NCBI GenBank assembly: GCA_023701165.1
Contig: JAMPXL010000067.1
Span: 1 to 6,248, forward strand
Origin: Geothrix sp.
GTDB lineage: Bacteria; Acidobacteriota; Holophagae; Holophagales; Holophagaceae
DNA length: 6,248 nucleotides
Reading direction: 5' to 3'
Below are positions 1-5,356 of this stretch, piece by piece. Position numbers and translations under genes: made by a program. Every line of letters begins with the position of its first letter. Within the stretch, counting starts at the first letter, position 1. Under the pieces are notes generated by a model, which worked only from the letters and a program-made list of their open reading frames with translations, was not told the origin of the DNA and did not search any database.

Positions 1-1
1 C

Positions 2-421
2 CGCGTGGCCGGGGCCGGCGCGAAGATGGGCCTGGTGGAAACTGCCCTCGCCATCATCCCGGGCGCCGGAGGCACCCAGCGTCTGCCGCGGCTCATCGGA
101 GCCTCCCGGGCCAAGGAACTGATCTTCACGGCCCGGCGCATCGATGCCGCGGCGGCGGAGCGCCTGGGCCTCGTGGACCGGGTGGCCCCCGCAGGCGGGG
201 CCCTGGACGCGGCCCTGGCCCTGGCCCGGGAGATCCTTCCCAACGGGCCCGTGGCCCTGCGCATGGCCAAGCAGGCCGTGAACCGCGGACTCGAGCTGGA
301 CCGGGATGCGGGGCTCGCCTTCGAGCAGGCCTGCTACGCCCAGGTGATCCCCACGAAGGACCGGCTGGAAGGCCTGGCCGCCTTCAGGGAAAAGCGGAAA
401 CCCCAGTACCGGGGCGAATGA
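2..421 (+). CDS. Enoyl-CoA hydratase/isomerase family protein, AUH (3-methylglutaconyl-CoA hydratase)-like, 5'-truncated by window edge
   Basis: This is the C-terminal half of a crotonase-fold enzyme. The frame is open to the left edge, so the start lies outside the window; the GTG at 5 is an internal valine. Seen: the crotonase segment [19 protein letters not shown], whose Glu aligns with the second catalytic glutamate (E164) of rat crotonase. The first catalytic glutamate and the oxyanion-hole Gly-rich loop would lie upstream. The C-terminal trimerisation helices end in [19 protein letters not shown] and a KRKPQY-type tail. From memory this end is nearly the same as human AUH, the 3-methylglutaconyl-CoA hydratase of leucine breakdown, and is less like generic short-chain enoyl-CoA hydratases. 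The likely reaction is therefore hydration of 3-methylglutaconyl-CoA to HMG-CoA in the cytoplasm. A broad-specificity crotonyl-CoA hydratase is the alternative. Its TGA overlaps the ATG of the next gene, which implies cotranscription. Confidence 0.88.
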   Translation, partial: RVAGAGAKMGLVETALAIIPGAGGTQRLPRLIGASRAKELIFTARRIDAAAAERLGLVDRVAPAGGALDAALALAREILPNGPVALRMAKQAVNRGLELDRDAGLAFEQACYAQVIPTKDRLEGLAAFREKRKPQYRGE

Positions 422-1362
422 TGTCCGGCCATCCCCACCCTCACGGTCCCAGCACCACGGGCCGCCTGGCCTGGAGCGCCGGGATCTTCTTCATCAGCTT
501 TGTCCTCCAGGGACTGGGAGGCCTCTGGACGGGTTCCATCGGTCTGGTCAGCGACAGCCTGGAGAACCTGAACGACGTCCTGGTGAACAGCCTGGGGATC
601 CTGAGCCTGTGGCTGGCGAACCGGCGGGATCCCGACGACCGCTGGACCTTCGGGTGGCATCGCCTGGAGGTGTTCAACAGCCTCCTGGGGGTGGGCTTCC
701 TCCTGCTGCTGGCCGGGGCCGTGGGCTGGGAGGCCCTGGACCGCTTCCGCCATCCCGTGTCCGTCCAGACGGGCTGGGTGCTGGTGTTCTCGGGCATCGG
801 GCTGGTCCTCAACATCGCCGCCACACTGGTGCTGGTGCCCCGGGACCGCACCCTGCTGGAGCGCGATGCCAACCTGCGGGCCGCCTACCTCCATGCCTTC
901 GCCGACAGCCTCACCAGCGTGTCGCTGGTAGCGAGCATGCTCCTCATCCGGCTGACGGGCTGGCGCTGGGTGGACCCCGCCATCGCCCTGGTGATCCTGG
1001 TGGTCATCCTGCGGGGGGCGGTGCTCCTGCTCCGGGATGCCGTGGGCATCCTCATGCACCGGGCCGCCTTCGAGCACGAGGCCGTGAAGGCCGAGCTGAT
1101 GGGCATTCCCGGAGTCCTCGGGGTCGAGGACTTCCGCAGCTGGAAGATGTGCAGCCACCTCACCATCGCCACGGCCCACATCATCGTGTCCGCCGAGCGG
1201 CTGGAGGACACGGAGGCCTTCCTGGAGCGCATCGAGCACCTGCTGGGGGAACGGCACGGCGTCCGCCACCTCACCGTGCACTTCGAGACCCGCGAGATGG
1301 CGGACCGCCACCACCACCGCTTCGAGCACCGGCATGAGGTGGAGGGAGGGCATCACCATTAG
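418..1362 (+). CDS. Cation diffusion facilitator (CDF) family metal efflux transporter, ZitB/CzcD-like
   Basis: A 314-residue inner-membrane metal/proton antiporter of usual CDF length. Six membrane helices run from about residue 17 to 207, followed by the cytoplasmic ZT-dimer domain (about 211-287). The conserved signatures [17 protein letters not shown] and WVDPAIAL mark it as CDF. The metal site is atypical: helix 2 reads E49-N-L-N-D53 where zinc CDFs have HxxxD and FieF has DxxxD, while helix 5 has the normal H159-A-F-A-D163. The usual His-rich loop between helices 4 and 5 is absent. Instead there is HPHPH near the N-terminus and a tail (294-314) with eight histidines. Substrate is probably Zn(II) or another divalent cation such as Co, Cd, Fe or Mn; the sequence alone does not decide. 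The start at 418 overlaps the upstream TGA (ATGA). A second ATG at 421 is better spaced from a GGGG stretch at 411-414 and may be the one used. No metal-responsive regulator is visible beside it. Confidence 0.93.
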   Translation: MMSGHPHPHGPSTTGRLAWSAGIFFISFVLQGLGGLWTGSIGLVSDSLENLNDVLVNSLGILSLWLANRRDPDDRWTFGWHRLEVFNSLLGVGFLLLLAGAVGWEALDRFRHPVSVQTGWVLVFSGIGLVLNIAATLVLVPRDRTLLERDANLRAAYLHAFADSLTSVSLVASMLLIRLTGWRWVDPAIALVILVVILRGAVLLLRDAVGILMHRAAFEHEAVKAELMGIPGVLGVEDFRSWKMCSHLTIATAHIIVSAERLEDTEAFLERIEHLLGERHGVRHLTVHFETREMADRHHHRFEHRHEVEGGHHH

Positions 1363-1377
1363 GCCGCTTTTCAGGTG

Positions 1378-1419
1378 CTGCAGAAAACAGGGCGGCTCAA
1401 GCCGCCCTGTTTTCTGTAG
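1378..1419. terminator. Bidirectional intrinsic terminator between convergent genes
   Basis: A perfect 16-bp inverted repeat: CAGAAAACAGGGCGGC (1381-1396), a TCAA loop (1397-1400), and its exact complement (1401-1416). Three further pairs, one of them G-T, can extend it to 1378-1419. The GC-rich upper stem is followed on the plus strand by TTTT (1410-1413). By symmetry the minus strand also has TTTT after the same stem. It lies 15 bases after the CDF stop codon and 12 bases beyond the stop of the convergent SPFH gene, so it can end transcripts from both sides. Confidence 0.88.
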
Positions 1420-1431
1420 GAGGAAGGGGCC

Positions 1432-2484
1432 TCAGTTCCCCATCCCATGCTTCTTCATGATGGCGGCGCGCTGGGCGTCGAACTCGGCCTGGGTGATGAG
1501 CTGGCCGTCGAAGAGCTCCTTGAGGTCGGTGAGCTCCTCCTTCAGCGTCTTTGCGGGGGCCGCGGCCGCTGCGGGGGCGGGCGCGTTGCCGGCGGGGAAG
1601 CCCTGCTGGCCCATCTGCTGGGAAGCGCCGGCCATCTGCTGGCCCATCATGTTGCCCATGCCGAAGCCCAGGCCCACGCCCATGCCCATGCCAGCCACGC
1701 CGCCGGGGTTCTGGGCGGCGAGGGGGATGGCATCGGCCACCTGCATCTGAGTGTAGGCGCCCATGACGGGGGCCATCATGCCCACGCTGGTGCGCTTGTC
1801 CATCATGGCTTCCACTTCCTCGGGGAGGCTGATGTTCTCCACGAAGAACTTGGAGAGTTCGAGGCCCATGCTCTTGAACTCGTCCTGGAGCTTGGCTTTC
1901 ACGAAGTCCGAGATCTCATCGTATTTCGCGGCCAGGTCGAGGGCGGGGATCTTGGCCTCGCCCAGGGCGTCCGTGAAGCGGCTCATGATGGTCTTGCGGA
2001 GCTGCTCGGAGATGTCGGGCACGGTGTAGACGCCGTTGGTGCCCACCAGCTGCTTGAGGAAGGTGCCGCTGTCCACCACCTTGATGGAGTAGATGCCGAA
2101 GGCCCGGATGCGCAGCATGCCGAAGTCGGCGTCGCGCATCATGATGGGGTTCGAGGTGCCCCACTTCAGGTCGTTGTAGAGCTTGGTGGAGATGAAGTAG
2201 ACATCGCTCTTGAAGGGGCTTTCGAAGCCGTACTTCCAGCCCTTCAGGGTGGCGAGGATGGGCAGGTTCTGGGTGGTGAGGTTGTGCGTGCCGGGCTTGA
2301 ACACGTCCGCCAGCTGGCCTTCGTTGACGAAGACGGCCTCCTGGCTTTCCCGCACGACCAGCTTGCCGCCGTTCTGGATCTCCTGGCCCCGCATGGGGAA
2401 GCGCCAGGCCAGGGTGTCGTTGGAATCGTCCAGCCATTCGAGGATGTCGAGGAATTGGGCTTTGCCCCAGTCCATCAGACCCAT
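1432..2484 (-). CDS. SPFH/band-7 domain protein with C-terminal SHOCT-like motif (YdjI/virion-core-like)
   Basis: A 350-residue protein with no signal peptide or clear membrane helix. The start is the ATG at 2484: AGGAG (2497-2493) precedes it with 8 bases of spacing. Ten more in-frame codons upstream (to 2514) cover that Shine-Dalgarno and are unlikely to be translated. Domain order: N-terminal WGKAQFLDILEW segment; SPFH-like beta/alpha region (about 30-240) including VVRESQEAVFVNEGQ and FKPGTHNLTTQNLP; a low-complexity linker rich in Gly, Met, Gln and then Ala/Pro (about 257-311); and a terminal helical pair (about 312-350) with LKELFDGQLITQAEFDAQ, matching SHOCT oligomerisation motifs. The family is compared with Bacillus YdjI, an SPFH protein linked to membrane-stress and phage-shock-type responses. 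Members form membrane-associated oligomers but have no assigned enzymatic role. Inferred role: cytoplasmic scaffold at the inner membrane. It is probably transcribed from its own promoter. Confidence 0.9.
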   Translation of the reverse strand: MGLMDWGKAQFLDILEWLDDSNDTLAWRFPMRGQEIQNGGKLVVRESQEAVFVNEGQLADVFKPGTHNLTTQNLPILATLKGWKYGFESPFKSDVYFISTKLYNDLKWGTSNPIMMRDADFGMLRIRAFGIYSIKVVDSGTFLKQLVGTNGVYTVPDISEQLRKTIMSRFTDALGEAKIPALDLAAKYDEISDFVKAKLQDEFKSMGLELSKFFVENISLPEEVEAMMDKRTSVGMMAPVMGAYTQMQVADAIPLAAQNPGGVAGMGMGVGLGFGMGNMMGQQMAGASQQMGQQGFPAGNAPAPAAAAAPAKTLKEELTDLKELFDGQLITQAEFDAQRAAIMKKHGMGN

Positions 2485-2492
2485 GTGTGGTT

Positions 2493-2512
2493 CTCCTAGC
2501 GGCATTGGCCGC
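2493..2512 (-). promoter_or_regulatory. 5' leader hairpin abutting the Shine-Dalgarno of the SPFH gene
   Basis: On the minus strand GCGGC-CAAT-GCCGC (2512-2499) forms a 5-bp GC stem with a 4-base loop. It ends one base before AGGAG (2497-2493). If transcription starts about 7 bases after the candidate -10 at 2525-2520, this hairpin would lie at the extreme 5' end of the mRNA, where such stems often stabilise transcripts. A role in controlling ribosome access is also possible. The stem is short, so chance is not excluded. Confidence 0.35.
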
Positions 2513-2519
2513 ACGTACG

Positions 2520-2539
2520 ATTCTAGGGCGGCCTGTCAA
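2520..2539 (-). promoter_or_regulatory. Candidate promoter elements of the SPFH gene
   Basis: TAGAAT (2525-2520, five of six matches to the sigma-70 -10 box) lies 35 bases upstream of the start codon. A perfect TTGACA (2539-2534) is nearby but only 8 bases from TAGAAT, so the two cannot work as a normal -35/-10 pair. No good -35 box lies 16-18 bases upstream of TAGAAT, and no good -10 box lies 16-18 bases downstream of TTGACA. TTGACA also falls inside an imperfect palindrome bounded by GGCCTG and CAGGCC (about 2530-2552), which could be an operator. Promoter activity here is likely, but the exact elements are uncertain. Confidence 0.35.
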
Positions 2540-2561
2540 GCCGGGCAGGCCTGGACCAGGC

Positions 2562-2582
2562 AAAAACCGGCGAACCGTCGCC
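2562..2582 (-). terminator. Possible intrinsic terminator after the PepSY-like gene
   Basis: On the minus strand GGCGA-CGGT-TCGCC (2582-2569) can form a 5-bp hairpin, followed by GG and then TTTTT (2566-2562). It starts 19 bases after the PepSY-like stop codon and lies before the SPFH promoter region. The short stem makes it a weak candidate. Confidence 0.4.
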
Positions 2583-2601
2583 ATGGACCGGAGAACCGGG
2601 C

Positions 2602-2958
2602 CTAGCGGGTGCCCCGGACGGTGCGCAGCGGGCCCTCCGCCTGGCTTTTCCCACCGGGCTGGTCGATGCGGGTCTTGCTGTGGACCATGCGGGTGTCCGA
2701 GTCGATGATGCAGCGCCAGCCTCTGTCGTCCTGGGGCATCCGGACGTCCACCTCCCAGCCTCCGGAGGCGCCGTTGAGGGGGATGCGCCGGGCCGTGAGC
2801 GCCTTCCCGCCGGTCTCGCGCTCGGCGATGGCCTTGGCCTCCGCGGCGCTCTTCACCAGACCTGTGGCCGGCTTGCGGGATTTCGCGGTAGCTGCGGATA
2901 GGACGAGGGCGGGAACCAGCGCCAAGGCGGCGCCGAGGGCCAGAGGGCGGGTGCGCAT
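2602..2958 (-). CDS. Small exported PepSY-like domain protein
   Basis: A 118-residue secreted or periplasmic protein. The N-terminus is a standard Sec signal peptide: MRTRP, a hydrophobic core (residues 6-20), then an A-T-A site with likely cleavage after Ala25. There is no lipobox cysteine. The mature part (about 34-95) looks like a single PepSY-type domain: an N-terminal helix (SAAEAKAIAERETGG), a strand, then GGWEVDVRMPQDDRGWRCIID followed by a D-T-R-M-V turn, as in PepSY proteins where a strand pair ends in D-x-x-T/S-G-x-V. PepSY domains are thought to act as inhibitors or sensors of proteases and other cell-envelope partners; no partner is visible here. The start ATG is supported by AGGAG (2969-2965) with 6-base spacing. 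The domain call rests on pattern only; the secreted nature is surer than the fold. Confidence 0.75.
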   Translation of the reverse strand: MRTRPLALGAALALVPALVLSAATAKSRKPATGLVKSAAEAKAIAERETGGKALTARRIPLNGASGGWEVDVRMPQDDRGWRCIIDSDTRMVHSKTRIDQPGGKSQAEGPLRTVRGTR

Positions 2959-2981
2959 GGGGGACTCCTGGGTTTGCCAGG

Positions 2982-3011
2982 ATTCTAGGTGGCTCCCGGC
3001 GGCCCTGGCAA
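2982..3011 (-). promoter_or_regulatory. Sigma-70-type promoter for the PepSY-like gene
   Basis: On the minus strand TTGCCA (3011-3006, five of six to TTGACA) and TAGAAT (2987-2982, five of six to TATAAT) are separated by 18 bases. The predicted start point falls near 2975, giving a leader of under 20 bases that carries AGGAG. The same CCTAGAATC block appears before the SPFH gene at 2519-2527. A small CCTGG/CCAGG inverted repeat (2967-2981) overlaps the Shine-Dalgarno. Confidence 0.45.
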
Positions 3012-3018
3012 CCGGCTT

Positions 3019-4221
3019 TCAGCCCCCGCCGAAGAGGGCGCGGACATAGGTGCCGATGTAGTAGCCGATGTAGTTTGCGATGACATAGCCCCAGACGCCG
3101 GTGAGGAGCGCCGGGAGGACCAGGGTGTTCCACCCCTTGCTGATGGCCATGGCCGCGGCGGTGGTGGGGCCGCCCACATTGGCGTTGGAGGCGATGAGCA
3201 GCACTTCCAGATCCTGCCGGGTGAGCTTGCCCACCACCAGGGTGACGAGCAGGTTGACGGCCAGGATGATGGCCGCGTAGGCCAGGAGGATGGGGCTCTC
3301 CCGGACCACGCTGGTGATGGAGGCCGGTACGCCGATGACCACGAAGAACAGGTAGATGAGGAGGGTGCCCAGTTCCCGGGCGCCCCGGATCTCCGAGAAG
3401 AAGCGGGGGAAAGCGGAAGCCAGGGCCACGGTCAGGGCCGTGATCAGCAGGTACTTCTGCCCGATGAGGCCCTTCACGAAGGGGGGGAGGCCGCTGGCCC
3501 CGATGGCGCCCGCGAGCTTGACGGAGACCGCGACAATGAGGACCGCGCAGGCCAGCGCGGCGGACAGGTCCTTGAGGGAGATCTCGCTGCGCCCCCAGTA
3601 GCTGGCGGCATGGTTGTTTCCTTCGGCGCCCGGCTTGGCCTCGAGTTCATCCAGCAGGGGCGTGTGGAACCTCCGCCGGATGAAGGCCACCCCGGGCAGG
3701 GCCGTGAGCAGTCCGAAGAAGACCGCCATCAGCAGGTTGTCCGCCACCAGCCCCGCGTTGATGAGGCCCGGGGAGACCCGGAAGGCCTCGGACATGGCCA
3801 CGTAGTTGACACTGCCGCCGATGTAGCTGCCGGAGAACATGGCCGAGATGCCGCCGATCTCTGGGATCCGGCTCCCCAGGAGGGCGGTGGCGAGCATGGT
3901 GCCCAGCACGGTGCCCAGGGCGGAGATGTGGAAGGCCCCGAAGGCCCGGCCGCTTTCCCGCCAGATTTTCCGGATGTCCGCGGTGAAGAGCAGGAGCGGC
4001 ACCGCCATGGGCACCACGTAGGTCCAGACGCTGTCGTAGACCGGGCTCGCCGTGGGCACCAGGCCCACATTGGCGAACAGCAGCCCGCCGCCGATGGCCA
4101 GGATGCAGCCCGACACGGCCGAGGCCCAGCGGTAGCGCTGCTCCAGGTGGATGCTGACGGCGGCCCAGGCGAACAGGAAGGCCCAGAGCGCCCAGGTATC
4201 GTCCGGCTTGAGGAGGGTCAT
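3019..4221 (-). CDS. DUF819 family integral membrane protein (YjcL-like putative transporter)
   Basis: A 400-residue multi-pass inner-membrane protein with roughly ten or more hydrophobic helices. It matches the DUF819 family by two signatures: GSYIGGSVNYVAMSEAF (131-147), followed by GLVADNLLMAVFFG, in the first half, and ASNANVGGPTTAAAMA (344-359) followed by KGW and a Pro-rich helix in the second half. The two Gly/Ser/Asn-rich breaks in equivalent places of each half resemble the paired re-entrant segments of inverted-repeat transporters; that reading is inference. A soluble, charged loop (about 182-215) separates the halves. The substrate is unknown. The start is firm: an in-frame TAG touches the ATG and AGGAG (4231-4227) sits 5 bases upstream. 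It begins 37 bases after the FabH-like gene ends and may share its transcript. Confidence 0.88.
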   Translation of the reverse strand: MTLLKPDDTWALWAFLFAWAAVSIHLEQRYRWASAVSGCILAIGGGLLFANVGLVPTASPVYDSVWTYVVPMAVPLLLFTADIRKIWRESGRAFGAFHISALGTVLGTMLATALLGSRIPEIGGISAMFSGSYIGGSVNYVAMSEAFRVSPGLINAGLVADNLLMAVFFGLLTALPGVAFIRRRFHTPLLDELEAKPGAEGNNHAASYWGRSEISLKDLSAALACAVLIVAVSVKLAGAIGASGLPPFVKGLIGQKYLLITALTVALASAFPRFFSEIRGARELGTLLIYLFFVVIGVPASITSVVRESPILLAYAAIILAVNLLVTLVVGKLTRQDLEVLLIASNANVGGPTTAAAMAISKGWNTLVLPALLTGVWGYVIANYIGYYIGTYVRALFGGG

Positions 4222-4258
4222 CTAGGCTCCTTTTGGGGGAAGCAGCGGGTCCTGCCGT

Positions 4259-5314
4259 TCAGGCCCGGTAGAGGGCGGCACCCCAGTGGAGGCCGGATCC
4301 CAGGGCGGTGAAGACGAGGTTCATCCCGGGGCGGACGAGGCCCTGGGCGCGGCACTCGTGGAAGAGGATGGGCAGGGTGGCGGCGGTGGTGTTGCCGTAG
4401 CGCTCGATGTTGTGGGGCACCTTTTCCGGGGGCAGGCCCAGGGCCTTCTGCACGCCTTCGATGATGCGGAGGTTGGCCTGGTGGACCAGCACCAGATCCA
4501 GCTCCTCCACGGCCAGGCCGGAGGCCCCGCAGACCTCCCGGACGGCCTGGGGCATCAGGGTCACGGCAGCCTTGAAGACCTCCTTGCCGGACATGACGGG
4601 AAGGGTCTCGCCTGACTGGATCTGCTCGTGGGTGACAAAGGGCCGCCGCTTGAAGCTGGCGCCCATCATGGTGAGCACCCCCGCGCCCGTGCCGTCGGTA
4701 TGGAGCTGGATGGTCCCCAGGCCGGCCCCGCCCTCGCGGGATTCGATCACCACGGCCCCCGCGCCGTCGCCGAAGAGCACCGTGCGGTCCCGGCTGAGGG
4801 TGTTCTCGGCGCGCTCGGCGTCGGTGATGTCCCGGGTGGACTGGCCGATGAGGGTGTCCCAGCCCAGATGCCAGGGCATGAAGGGCGTGTGGACTTCTGC
4901 GCCCACCAGGAGCACGCGCCGGTAGCGGCCGCTCTGGATGAAGAGATCCGCCAGCTCCAGCCCGTAGAGGAAGCCGCTGCACTGCTGCCGGATGTCGAAG
5001 GTGGGGATGTCCCCCAGGCCCAGGGCCACCTGGAGGAGGGGGCCGTTGCCGGGCAGCACATGGTCCGGCGTCATGGTGGCGAAGACGACCGCATCGATGT
5101 CGCCCGGGGCCAGGCCCGCGTCGGCGATGGCATTCCGGGCGGCGATCACGCCGAGATCCGTGGAGCCCTGGCCCGGCTCCGCGTAGCGCCGCTCCTGGAT
5201 GCCGCTGCGCACCCGGATCCACTCGTCCGACGTGTCCATGAGCCGCGACAGCGCCTCGTTCGTGACGACATGCGGAGGCAGGCCGACGCCGGTTCCGGTG
5301 ATGACGCTTCGCAT
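4259..5314 (-). CDS. fabH: 3-oxoacyl-[acyl-carrier-protein] synthase III (FabH/KAS III) family, long-loop variant
   Basis: A 351-residue thiolase-fold condensing enzyme of the cytoplasm. The KAS III triad is complete: Cys112 in RQQCSGFLYGL, His278 in LVHQANLRII and Asn308 in RYGNTTAATLPI. TSDEWI with the following SGIQERR near the N-terminus and GDGAGAVV (182-189) are also typical. It should condense an acyl-CoA with malonyl-ACP to start fatty-acid or related chains. It is longer than E. coli FabH (317 residues). Most of the extra length is in the loop before GDGAG: residues 141-180 (40 residues) where E. coli has about 16. This loop neighbours the acyl-binding pocket and dimer interface, so the primer may not be acetyl-CoA. 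It could be a second, specialised KAS III rather than the housekeeping copy; the symbol denotes the family. AAAGGA (5325-5320) lies 5 bases before the ATG. It starts 42 bases after the formyltransferase stop. Confidence 0.9.
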   Translation of the reverse strand: MRSVITGTGVGLPPHVVTNEALSRLMDTSDEWIRVRSGIQERRYAEPGQGSTDLGVIAARNAIADAGLAPGDIDAVVFATMTPDHVLPGNGPLLQVALGLGDIPTFDIRQQCSGFLYGLELADLFIQSGRYRRVLLVGAEVHTPFMPWHLGWDTLIGQSTRDITDAERAENTLSRDRTVLFGDGAGAVVIESREGGAGLGTIQLHTDGTGAGVLTMMGASFKRRPFVTHEQIQSGETLPVMSGKEVFKAAVTLMPQAVREVCGASGLAVEELDLVLVHQANLRIIEGVQKALGLPPEKVPHNIERYGNTTAATLPILFHECRAQGLVRPGMNLVFTALGSGLHWGAALYRA

Positions 5315-5356
5315 GGAGATCCTTTCAAGGCGGGGAGCGCGTCAGCATACCCAACT

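Noticed and set aside
334..1359. Minus-strand open frame opposite the CDF gene, and other frames inside it
   Set aside because: The translation is Gln/His/Pro/Glu-rich without motifs, while the plus strand encodes a textbook CDF protein.
1447..2499. Plus-strand open frame (350 codons) opposite the SPFH gene
   Set aside because: His/Val/Leu/Gly-rich low-complexity translation, typical of the complement of a GC-rich gene, and it would run through the SPFH start region.
2485..2514. Upstream ATG adding ten residues to the SPFH protein
   Set aside because: Those codons overlap the good AGGAG and the leader hairpin, and the added residues do not look like part of the family.
1916..3133. Minus-strand open frame of 405 codons spanning the PepSY-like gene and part of the SPFH gene
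   Set aside because: Arg/Pro/His-rich out-of-frame translation crossing two well-supported genes, their spacer and a possible terminator.
2989..4311. Long plus-strand open frame (440 codons) opposite the DUF819 gene
   Set aside because: Its product is Gly/Asp/Glu/His-rich without any domain and mirrors the codon bias of the opposite gene; the minus-strand frame has clear family motifs and a Shine-Dalgarno.
4218..5222. Minus-strand alternative frame within the FabH-like gene
   Set aside because: Arg/Gly/Pro-rich shadow of the FabH frame, which has the full catalytic triad.
5315..5356. Promoter between the formyltransferase and FabH-like genes (TATGCT-like box on the minus strand)
   Set aside because: Only four of six matches and no -35 partner; the 42-base gap is more simply an operon spacer.
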